In this document: positions 1-5,448 of the stretch, piece by piece
Layout of the letters: each line of letters opens with the position of its first letter
Position numbering within the stretch: position 1 is the stretch's first letter
NCBI GenBank assembly: GCA_020426065.1
Contig: JAGQQT010000181.1
Span: forward strand, 1-7,743
Direction: 5' to 3'
DNA length: 7,743 bases
Source: Planctomycetaceae bacterium
GTDB taxonomy: Bacteria; Planctomycetota; Planctomycetia; Planctomycetales; Planctomycetaceae
The notes under the pieces: generated by a model
Database searches by the model: none
The model's input: the letters and a program-made list of their open reading frames with translations, nothing else
Told to the model about the DNA's origin: nothing
Translations under genes and position numbers: made by a program

Positions 1-30
1 CTTCATGATTCTCCCCTTTATTATTTTCAT
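1..30 (-). promoter_or_regulatory. RBS and start codon of a leftward gene cut by the left edge
   Basis: Read on the minus strand, this end gives AAGGGGAG (positions 18-11), a four-base gap AATC, then ATG (6-4) followed by AAG. This is a near-ideal Shine-Dalgarno and start arrangement, preceded by an A/T-rich stretch. It implies a gene transcribed leftwards, divergent from the M48 gene. Only its first two codons (Met-Lys) lie inside the window, so nothing can be said about the product. The gap of four bases is slightly short but usable for such a G-rich SD. Confidence 0.5.
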
Positions 31-315
31 AAGTGTTTGATTTGTTTCAGGTTGTGTTCCCCGTCTGATATCCCACCAGGCGGAAGAGACCTCGGGAGAG
101 GGACACGAAAATCCGAAAATCCTGGCAAATCTTGCCGAAATCCCCTGAATCACCAGTTGACGGCGGGAAAAAAGCAGTTTGAGAGCGAGGATTCGCTGCA
201 AACCAGGTTTGAGGCAGGCTCAACAAACTGCTGTTGAGCGAAATCGGGACTGCTGATACGTTTCCGCATCGCAACGGCGGATGGATCCCCGTACGCACCT
301 TGGAGAAACTCAAAA
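7..315. other. Divergent intergenic region upstream of the M48 gene
   Basis: This spacer separates the leftward gene start from the M48 lipoprotein gene. Short open frames cross it on both strands, but none has a convincing ribosome binding site or protein-like composition. It contains three adjacent inverted repeats (184-239), listed separately, and a GGAG at 302-305, ten bases before the M48 ATG. No convincing sigma-70 promoter could be picked by eye. Confidence 0.5.
184..239. repeat. Cluster of three adjacent inverted repeats
   Basis: Three perfect inverted repeats follow one another. The first is AGCGA (184-188) with TCGCT (193-197), loop GGAT. The second is CAAACC (199-204) with GGTTTG (206-211), centred on a single A. 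The third is GCTCAACA (218-225) with TGTTGAGC (232-239), loop AACTGC. The third is not followed by a T-run, so it is not a standard Rho-independent terminator. The cluster ends 76 bases before the M48 start, so it may be a structured 5' leader or a set of operator sites. Which of these applies is not shown by the sequence. Confidence 0.5.
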
Positions 316-1230
316 ATGACCTGGCCGTTCACCCGGATTGCCTGCCTGATCTGCCTGGCTTTCAGCACGCTGATTGCCGGCTGCCATACTACGCCGGTCA
401 GTAACAGGAAACAGTTGCTGCTGGTGCCGGAACAGACCGAAATCACGATGGGAATGCAGGCCTACGAGGAAATCCTGGCCGATGAAACTCTCTCAAGCAA
501 TCCGCACTACGTCGAACTGGTCGAACGGGTTGGTAAACGAATCGCCCTGGCCTCCGGACACGATGAGTACGACTGGGAATTCCGCGTGATCGCCTCCTCA
601 ACCGTTAATGCGTTTGCCCTGCCGGGCGGGAAAGTGGCGGTATACGAGGGAATTCTGCCTCTCTGTGAAAACGAAGCAGGACTGGCCGTGGTCATGTCTC
701 ATGAAGTGGCCCATGCCATTGCCCGCCACGGCGGCGAGCGAATGACTCAGCAGGGACTGGCCAATGCCGCTGGTAAAGTGGTCGACCTGTACTCGCAGGA
801 TCGAGAAAAACGTGAGCAGGAGAGGATTCGGGCTGTCTTTGGAGCAGCCACGCAATATGGCTTCATTCTCCCTTACAGTCGCAAGCACGAATCCGAAGCG
901 GACCAGATTGGTCTGATCCTGATGTCCCGCGCAGGTTATGACCCCCGGGAAGCACCTAAGTTCTGGAAACGCTTTGCCCAGCAAGGGGGCGAAAAGCCAC
1001 CCGAGTTCATGTCCACACACCCTTCGGATGAACGACGAGCGGCAGACCTGGAAGAAATGCTTCCGGAAGCCCTCACCGAATACGAACAGGCCGAAGAACA
1101 ACTGGCTCTTGGCAAACCAATCTTCATCTCGGGCAATCGCAACAATCTGCTCGCCCCACCACCCCAGCAAATCCTCCCTGCATCAGGCCAACTCACCGCT
1201 CCCAACACAGCCGATCCCTTCGGCCCGTAA
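316..1230 (+). CDS. M48 family zinc metalloprotease, predicted lipoprotein
   Basis: This is a 304-residue M48 peptidase resembling the BepA/LoiP/YcaL group, which act in the periplasm on misfolded or stalled envelope proteins. Residues 8-23 form a hydrophobic signal with lipobox IAGC, making Cys23 the probable lipidated residue, so the enzyme is likely membrane-anchored outside the cytoplasm. The zinc motif HEVAH has ligands His129 and His133 and catalytic Glu130. The third ligand is probably Glu192 in the HESEAD motif, and STHPSDER (His235) matches the conserved C-terminal THP motif that in BepA supplies a regulatory histidine. No tetratricopeptide repeats follow; instead there is a Pro/Gln-rich tail of about 40 residues. 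The ATG is preceded by GGAG ten bases upstream and starts directly at the signal peptide. The next gene is more than 400 bases away, so it is probably transcribed alone. The family is secure; the substrate is unknown. Confidence 0.93.
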   Translation: MTWPFTRIACLICLAFSTLIAGCHTTPVSNRKQLLLVPEQTEITMGMQAYEEILADETLSSNPHYVELVERVGKRIALASGHDEYDWEFRVIASSTVNAFALPGGKVAVYEGILPLCENEAGLAVVMSHEVAHAIARHGGERMTQQGLANAAGKVVDLYSQDREKREQERIRAVFGAATQYGFILPYSRKHESEADQIGLILMSRAGYDPREAPKFWKRFAQQGGEKPPEFMSTHPSDERRAADLEEMLPEALTEYEQAEEQLALGKPIFISGNRNNLLAPPPQQILPASGQLTAPNTADPFGP

Positions 1231-1343
1231 ATGAAGCAAAAGCCAGTTTGCCTTTCGGGTAGCGGAGGCGCTCCACGAAGCGGAAGCCCTGGAGACTGTA
1301 CTCTCACACCCCTGAGCAACCTGTATCTGTGAAATCAAGCTCA

Positions 1344-1368
1344 TGTGCCACTGCTCTGTGAGCCGTGT
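1344..1368 (+). repeat. REP-like palindromic unit, copy A
   Basis: This 25-base unit begins TGTGCCAC and ends GAGCCGTG followed by T. It matches the reverse complement of the unit at 1445-1469 at 22 of 25 positions; the mismatches are at unit positions 9, 15 and 25. Copy A has partly lost its internal symmetry through the T at 1352. Short palindromic units in head-to-head pairs between genes are typical of REP/BIME elements, which in many bacteria are mobilised by a RAYT transposase encoded elsewhere. No transposase is present here, so that link is inference. Confidence 0.5.
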
Positions 1369-1444
1369 AAAGGCAAGTGGCGAATCTCTCGATCCTGTAT
1401 GTCAGGTATTTGATGGTCCCAAGGTTCATTCCAGTGAATGATAA

Positions 1445-1469
1445 GCACGGCTCATAGAGCCGTGGCACA
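1445..1469 (-). repeat. REP-like palindromic unit, copy B (inverted)
   Basis: This copy holds a perfect eight-base inverted repeat, CACGGCTC (1446-1453) and GAGCCGTG (1457-1464), with an ATA loop, flanked by GCACA at the right end. It lies in inverted orientation to copy A at 1344-1368, and the two are separated by 76 bases. In RNA the pair could form either two small hairpins or one large stem. The hairpin lacks a following T-run in either direction, so a simple terminator is unlikely. Confidence 0.55.
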
Positions 1470-1681
1470 CTGACCTTACTTCAAGTCCAGTCTACCGCAG
1501 TGTAGCATACTGATTTTGTAACGGACCCGGGTTTGCAGAAGACGCTGTCTTTGGAACTGCCTTCAGGCTCCGTTGAGTCAGCATACTCTCCTGGTCGACA
1601 TTGAACTTGTCTTCGACCAGAAGTATTCTCAATTCAGCTTGAAAGTTCACCCAACGTTTCGAGGCAATGGAGTATCTGACC

Positions 1682-2047
1682 ATGCTCTTTCGTGGCTGGT
1701 ATCACGCTTGTCAGTTGGCTGAAATCAGTTTTCCACTGATTGTGGTCGGCATCTTTCTGCCGACATCGTGGCACGTTTCAGAAATTGGAATCTGTATGAT
1801 CATCCCCATCGGTCTCGTGGGGGCGGTCCTCGGCATCATCTGGACGATTACCGGAATTCGTTCAGCCTGTCCGCTGTGTAGTACTCCCGGATACTGGGTG
1901 GTACCGGCTAAACGTTACCTGGCAATGGATTGTCCAGATTGCGGGCTGGTCGGTGGATGTGTTCATCGCGATCTACATCCCCGCACACTTTCCGAATTCA
2001 CCGATGATGAGTCTTCTCTGAATAACGATCTGAAGTCAATTCCCTGA
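1682..2047 (+). CDS. Small two-helix membrane protein with zinc-ribbon-like cysteines
   Basis: I do not recognise this 121-residue protein as a named family. Its first half is hydrophobic, with probable membrane segments at about residues 15-32 and 36-58. The second half is soluble and carries CPLC (Cys63, Cys66) and, 18 residues later, CPDC followed by Gly (Cys84, Cys87), plus Cys93. Two CPxC knuckles at this spacing are the usual layout of a zinc ribbon. The tail is acidic and Ser-rich. I prefer the ATG at 1682 because GGAG at 1669-1672 lies nine bases upstream; the ATG at 1667, in the same frame, has a GAGG only two bases away. It is flanked by long non-coding gaps on both sides, so it is not clearly in an operon. 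It is probably a cytoplasmic-membrane protein with the ribbon facing one side; its function is unknown. Confidence 0.68.
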   Translation: MLFRGWYHACQLAEISFPLIVVGIFLPTSWHVSEIGICMIIPIGLVGAVLGIIWTITGIRSACPLCSTPGYWVVPAKRYLAMDCPDCGLVGGCVHRDLHPRTLSEFTDDESSLNNDLKSIP

Positions 2048-2224
2048 AACCTCTGACAGGTGGCAGAGCAAAATACTTAGTTGTCCTGGCTTTGCCTGGC
2101 GCGACGATCCATGTTGAACAGTGAACTTGATTTTCAGTTGATATAACCTCAGGCTGTTTCAGGAAATCCTCTGTCATTCGACATTAAACCTGAAGCAAAC
2201 ATTCACACAAACAAGACCTTTCAC

Positions 2225-2238
2225 GGAGAAATGCAGTG
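2225..2238 (+). promoter_or_regulatory. Shine-Dalgarno that selects a GTG start for the SUKH gene
   Basis: GGAG at 2225-2228 is followed by seven bases and then GTG at 2236-2238. An ATG at 2231 is closer but is in another frame and does not lead into the SUKH protein. The spacing and the conserved protein reading both favour GTG as the true start. Confidence 0.6.
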
Positions 2239-2757
2239 GCTCAGATTCTCAACTCACTCCCTGCTGGCCCAACCAGTGAAGCAGAAATCGCCAGTTTCGA
2301 GACGCATATCGGCCACCGCCTTCCTGATGACTACCGTGCTTTTCTCTTGAAGGAAAATGGCGGACATCCTGAACCAGATGCATTCACGCTCAATATCTGG
2401 GGGCGAGCGGAGGAAGATATCGTGATGTGCTTTTTCCCCATGCAAGACCTCTCGATTTGTCCGGTCGACGTCAGTTTCGATGAGTTGCGAACCTGGCCGG
2501 TCCACTGTGCATGGAATGACCTCATGAATGATTTGAAGGACCTTTATGAAAAGGAACTTGATGAGGCGCTGCTTCCAATCGGCACAGATGGCTCAGGCAA
2601 CTATTTTTGCATCGTTCTCGATGGTCCCCGCCGGGGCAGTATTCTGTTCCTGGAGCACGAGATGGCTGAGACCGAATTGCTGGCAGAAAGTTTCGAGTCA
2701 TTTCTTGCCAGCCTCCGACAACGGGAACGCACCGACTACGCTCCAGAGTTGGGCTGA
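2236..2757 (+). CDS. SUKH (SMI1/KNR4) family protein
   Basis: This is a 173-residue cytosolic protein with the features of the SUKH-1 superfamily. There is an N-terminal helix with the pattern EAEIASFE, then LPDDYRAFLLKENGG (about residues 29-43), the classic SUKH signature. A central segment holds LPIGTDGSGNYFC (about 116-128) followed by an RGSILFLEHE strand, and the C-terminal helix AESFESFLASL (about 155-165) closes the fold. No signal peptide or membrane segment is seen. Bacterial SUKH proteins are commonly immunity proteins against polymorphic or contact-dependent toxins, while yeast Smi1/Knr4 acts in cell-wall regulation. No toxin gene is adjacent in this window, so an immunity role here is inferred only from family habit. 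It starts at GTG 2236 with GGAG seven bases upstream. A terminator-like hairpin lies about 150 bases after the stop. Confidence 0.88.
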   Translation: MAQILNSLPAGPTSEAEIASFETHIGHRLPDDYRAFLLKENGGHPEPDAFTLNIWGRAEEDIVMCFFPMQDLSICPVDVSFDELRTWPVHCAWNDLMNDLKDLYEKELDEALLPIGTDGSGNYFCIVLDGPRRGSILFLEHEMAETELLAESFESFLASLRQRERTDYAPELG

Positions 2758-2908
2758 GGGCATCAAGCTGAGAACCGGATGCCATTCTCATTCTCAATAA
2801 TGTATTGCACTTGTAGATGTCAACCTCGGCTCTACAGACGGGCGGGTGGTGGGGGTGAGCAAAGTGAAACCATGAATGCTCATCTGAGGTGGCTCATTTC
2901 ATCAGCCC

Positions 2909-2930
2909 CCTGCCCCCCAAGGCAGGTTTT
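2909..2930 (+). terminator. Terminator-like hairpin after the SUKH gene
   Basis: The stem CCTGCC (2909-2914) pairs with GGCAGG (2921-2926) across a CCCCAA loop and is followed at once by TTTT (2927-2930). The stem is short but GC-rich; the T-run is only four bases, so efficiency is uncertain. It lies about 150 bases past the SUKH stop. Its left arm can alternatively pair with the G-rich tract at 2844-2855, so it could also be an attenuator. Confidence 0.45.
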
Positions 2931-2980
2931 ACGAAATACTCCAACGTATCAACATGGGGCATACTATTCACTGCTCAGTC

Positions 2981-2998
2981 TTCGTAAAGACTTACGAA
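2981..2998. promoter_or_regulatory. Operator-like perfect inverted repeat upstream of the lyase gene
   Basis: TTCGTAA (2981-2987) and TTACGAA (2992-2998) are perfect seven-base inverted arms separated by AGAC. A further single copy of TTACGAA lies at 2929-2935, overlapping the end of the terminator T-run. The site is about 145 bases before the lyase ATG. The size and symmetry fit a dimeric DNA-binding regulator, but I cannot name one. An RNA hairpin is the alternative. Confidence 0.4.
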
Positions 2999-3017
2999 CT
3001 ATCTCCACGCAGTCATA

Positions 3018-3031
3018 CTCACAAGTGTGAG
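3018..3031. promoter_or_regulatory. Second operator-like inverted repeat upstream of the lyase gene
   Basis: CTCACA (3018-3023) and TGTGAG (3026-3031) form a perfect six-base inverted repeat around AG. It lies 20 bases after the larger inverted repeat and 112 bases before the lyase ATG. It is a different sequence from the 2981 site, so two regulators, or a regulator and an RNA structure, are possible. A six-base arm can also arise by chance, hence the low confidence. Confidence 0.28.
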
Positions 3032-3130
3032 CAGGGCACCGGACACCACTTAACCATTGTTGCCTCATGCATTGCACACCGGTATTTGCCGCGACACAAT
3101 GATGACTGGTTTGTGTCTGCGTTTCGCTGG

Positions 3131-3145
3131 GAGAGGGGTTCCATG
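3131..3145 (+). promoter_or_regulatory. RBS that fixes the lyase start
   Basis: GAGAGG at 3131-3136 lies six bases before ATG at 3143-3145, which opens directly into a signal peptide. This decides against the upstream in-frame ATG at 2954, which would add 63 residues that resemble no protein and would precede the signal sequence. Confidence 0.7.
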
Positions 3146-4576
3146 CTGGTGAGAACATTATTGCTGGTCTGTCTGTTGTATTGCGTGTTTTCTTCCTCTG
3201 TGAGAGCAGAGGATGTGACGCGGGAGCAGGCGGAGCAGGCGTTGCAGCAGGCGATTCGGTTTTATTCCACGCAATGCAGCAAGCATGGAGGTTATGTCTG
3301 GCGGTATAGCCTCGACCTTAAGTTGAGCGAAGGGGAAGCAGAAACGGATGCCGATACAATCTGGGTACAGCCGTATGGAACCCCTTCGGTTGGACTGGCG
3401 TTTCTGGAAGCGTATCGGGCAACTCAAAAATCAGCATATCTGGAAACTGCAGAACAGGCAGCCTCTGCACTGCTGGCTGGTCAGATGCAGTCGGGCGGGT
3501 GGTATTATTCGATTGCGTTTGCTCCAGAGGAGCGACGGAAATGGGGTTACCGGGACAACGAACGATTCCGGCTGGATCCATCCCGCAAGAACAAAACAAA
3601 TATCACGACTCTGGATGATGATACCACTCCCGCAGCAGTGCGGTTTCTGATTGAACTGGATCGGGAACTGAAATTTGAAAACCGGAAACTGCATACCGCA
3701 GTGGAGTTCTCTCTGGATGCATTACTGAAAGCCCAGCATCCGAGCGGTGGCTGGTCGCAGAACTGGGATCGACATCCCGACCAGAAAGAAGGTCCGGATT
3801 TCCCCATCCTGGCTGCCAGTTATCCGAAATCATGGCCACGAGAATGGGACAACCAGTGGACCGGCAAGTATTACCTGAACGACAATGTGCAGGGGAACAT
3901 GGTTGCCACGATGCTGCTGGCATGGAAAACTTATTCAGAGACACGCTACCTGAACTCAGCGATCGCCGGTGGAGAGTTTCTGATTCGAGCCCAGATGCCG
4001 GACAAACAGCGCGGCTGGGCACAACAGTACGATGAAAAGATGCATCCTGTCTGGGACCGTAAATTTGAGCCACCCGCAGTCAGCAGTGATGAAACCCAGG
4101 AAGCGATTGTCACATTAATTGAGCTGTACGATGCCACTGGAGAATCCCGGTTTCTGGAACCAATCCCCGACGCACTGGACTGGCTGAAACGTTCGGAACT
4201 TCCCGAAGGAAATCTGGCCCGGTTCTATGAACTGGAAACCAACAAGCCCCTCTATTTTGTAGTCGTGGGCAAAGTCTATCAGTTGACTTACGATGATAAG
4301 AATCTACCTACGCACTACGGGTTCAAAATCGACTCGAAAGTAGAAGGCCTGTCGAAACTGCTGGAGAAAGCGCAGGCGGGCAAACGGAATCTGTTTGTGC
4401 GGTCCCGCCCTTCTTCCGGCAAGGTCAGCGGCATCATTGCGAACCTTGATGAGCGAGGCGCCTGGGTGGAAGAGGGGAACATGAAGGGATTCAACAAGGC
4501 ATCCAGAGAAGGCGTGATTGAATCAGAAACGTTTGTGAAAAACGTGCAGACTCTGGCCGAATATCTGAAACCTTAA
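3143..4576 (+). CDS. Secreted pectic acid lyase-like protein (PL10 type)
   Basis: This is a 477-residue protein with an N-terminal signal peptide (about residues 1-22, cleavage likely after VRA). The mature part looks like the alpha/alpha-toroid fold of pectic acid lyases (Pfam Pec_lyase, CAZy PL10). Helical hairpins end in recurring Gly-aromatic turns: GGYVWRY (49-55), GGWYYSI (118-124), GGWSQNW (202-208) and RGWAQQY (290-296). Family-like stretches include YYLNDN (243-248) and RKFEPPA (306-312), the latter probably near the catalytic arginine of PL10. Family members cleave polygalacturonate by beta-elimination with Ca2+. A C-terminal region of about 80 residues (395-477) follows the toroid and may pack as an accessory segment. 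Planctomycetes carry many such proteins, and not all need act on pectate, so substrate is uncertain. The location is periplasmic or extracellular. Its stop lies only seven bases from the stop of the converging membrane-protein gene. Confidence 0.82.
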   Translation: MLVRTLLLVCLLYCVFSSSVRAEDVTREQAEQALQQAIRFYSTQCSKHGGYVWRYSLDLKLSEGEAETDADTIWVQPYGTPSVGLAFLEAYRATQKSAYLETAEQAASALLAGQMQSGGWYYSIAFAPEERRKWGYRDNERFRLDPSRKNKTNITTLDDDTTPAAVRFLIELDRELKFENRKLHTAVEFSLDALLKAQHPSGGWSQNWDRHPDQKEGPDFPILAASYPKSWPREWDNQWTGKYYLNDNVQGNMVATMLLAWKTYSETRYLNSAIAGGEFLIRAQMPDKQRGWAQQYDEKMHPVWDRKFEPPAVSSDETQEAIVTLIELYDATGESRFLEPIPDALDWLKRSELPEGNLARFYELETNKPLYFVVVGKVYQLTYDDKNLPTHYGFKIDSKVEGLSKLLEKAQAGKRNLFVRSRPSSGKVSGIIANLDERGAWVEEGNMKGFNKASREGVIESETFVKNVQTLAEYLKP

Positions 4577-4583
4577 CCGTCTC

Positions 4584-5375
4584 TCAGTTCCGCAACTCAT
4601 CTGCCGCCAGCGATTCGGCATCGGTTTCGAACTGTTCGAGGATGGTTTCTTCGTGTTCGCTGACCGCTTCCAGATGAGCGGCATCTCCCTGCTGGCCCTT
4701 TCTCCGCTGATCCAGTTCCTGAATGCGGGTGATCGGGCCGTAGAGGATCAACATGTCATGCTGGCGAACTTCGGTATCAGCTTCCGGTGCTCCCAGATAG
4801 CTGCCACCTTGTCGTTGAATTCCCAGGACGAGGACACCTTCATCTGGCAGTCGCAAATTTTTCAGCGTTTTTCCGGCCAGCCAGTCCTGCTTCTCGACGT
4901 GCATTTCGGTGACCGCATAGCCCTCCTGCAACTGCAGAATGGCGACATAATCCCGCACCTCCAGCCGGCCGAATTTCCTTAACGACCACGAGATCAGCTT
5001 GTTGAGATTTCGTTCCACCCAGCGACTGGCTGAGAAAATCCAGAGCAGTGCCATACCGACCATCAGGACAGAAATGGTTTTCATCTGCAGTCCGGTATCG
5101 CGAAACTGCATCAGGGAAATCATCACGCTGGCCACAACCGTGGCAATCCCCAGGTTGCCCAGCAGCATGAGGATCATCAGAATGCGTCGACGAACCGGGT
5201 GATTGACAATCGCTTCCGATTCACTGGTGGTAAACCCGCAGCCGGTAAACGCAGAGCGGGCCTGAAAGCGGGCCATTTCCCGGGAAATGCCAGTCAGCAT
5301 CAGCGCCATGGCCGCAACGCGTGTGACCAGCAGCGAGAGAAACAGAGTCATCAGCAATGAAAAAACAGCTATCAT
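4584..5375 (-). CDS. Membrane protein with one pore-loop-like motif and a C-terminal RCK_C (TrkA_C) domain
   Basis: This is a 263-residue protein. Membrane segments lie at about 1-25, 65-88 and 98-118. Between the first two sits FQARSAFTGCGFTT (37-50), followed by HPVRRR and LMLLGNLGIATVV (70-81). This resembles one helix-pore-helix unit of Trk/Ktr potassium transporters, where a short pore loop with a central Gly-Phe precedes a glycine-rich helix. Residues about 145-222 match an RCK_C domain, as in TrkA and KtrA, where it binds small ligands and gates ion flux. There is no nucleotide-binding RCK_N domain. The tail (about 223-263) is acidic and coiled-coil-like. I chose the ATG at 5375 because AGGG lies eight bases upstream and it begins the first helix; a TTG at 5414 would add 13 residues. 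It lies 73 bases after the GGDEF gene on the same strand, so the two may be co-transcribed. An ion-transport role is inferred, not shown. Confidence 0.78.
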   Translation of the reverse strand: MIAVFSLLMTLFLSLLVTRVAAMALMLTGISREMARFQARSAFTGCGFTTSESEAIVNHPVRRRILMILMLLGNLGIATVVASVMISLMQFRDTGLQMKTISVLMVGMALLWIFSASRWVERNLNKLISWSLRKFGRLEVRDYVAILQLQEGYAVTEMHVEKQDWLAGKTLKNLRLPDEGVLVLGIQRQGGSYLGAPEADTEVRQHDMLILYGPITRIQELDQRRKGQQGDAAHLEAVSEHEETILEQFETDAESLAADELRN

Positions 5376-5448
5376 GAGGGCATCCCTGCAAGAATTCTGC
5401 AGGAGTATAGCCAATTCCCATCATCTTGAAATTGCTGATTTTTTCAGA

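Larger units (their letters stand above)
1231..1681. other. Gene-free region between the M48 gene and the small membrane-protein gene
   Basis: No supportable gene is seen in about 450 bases. Just after the M48 stop is a weak hairpin, GCAAA (1236-1240) with TTTGC (1247-1251), followed by CTTT, which is at best a poor terminator. At 1261-1290 the hexamer AGCGGA occurs twice, 18 bases apart, and GGAG/CTCC flank a GCG loop (1264-1274); this stretch has the feel of a dispersed non-coding repeat but cannot be proved from one copy. Two inverted copies of a 25-base palindromic unit at 1344-1368 and 1445-1469 are listed separately. A 63-codon minus-strand frame at 1492-1683 is not supported as a gene. 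Confidence 0.5.
2758..3142. other. Structured intergenic region between the SUKH and lyase genes
   Basis: No separate gene is supported across 385 bases. The open frame of the lyase extends upstream to 2954, but that extension lacks a ribosome binding site and would bury the signal peptide. The region holds a G-rich tract (2840-2855), a terminator-like hairpin (2909-2930) and two perfect inverted repeats (2981-2998 and 3018-3031), all listed separately. Together these suggest the end of the SUKH transcript and a regulated leader or promoter for the lyase gene. A specific promoter could not be placed with confidence. Confidence 0.5.

Noticed and set aside
37..313. Short frames on both strands in the left intergenic region
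   Set aside because: They overlap one another, carry no SD and cross the inverted-repeat cluster; the composition is not protein-like.
598..1170. 190-codon minus-strand frame opposite the M48 gene
   Set aside because: It lies wholly inside the M48 coding region; the M48 frame has HEVAH, HESEAD and lipobox motifs, and the antisense product is Cys/Arg/Phe-rich with no recognisable domain.
1492..1683. 63-codon minus-strand frame in the gap before the small membrane-protein gene
   Set aside because: No convincing SD was seen, no domain is recognisable, and it overlaps the likely leader of the plus-strand gene.
2114..2147. Sigma-70-like promoter (TTGAAC, TTGATT and TATAAC) upstream of the SUKH gene
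   Set aside because: The spacings between the boxes are 22 or 9 bases, outside the usual 16-18, so no pairing is convincing.
2954..3142. N-terminal extension of the lyase frame from an upstream ATG
   Set aside because: There is no SD before 2954, the added 63 residues look non-coding (many His, Cys and Arg), and the ATG at 3143 has GAGAGG at good spacing and begins a signal peptide.
3603..4073. 156-codon minus-strand frame inside the lyase gene
   Set aside because: A shadow of the lyase coding sequence, with low-complexity Ser/Pro/Arg composition and no ribosome binding site.
4577..4583. Terminator between the convergent lyase and RCK_C genes
   Set aside because: Only seven bases separate the stops and no GC-rich hairpin with a T-run is visible across the junction in either direction.
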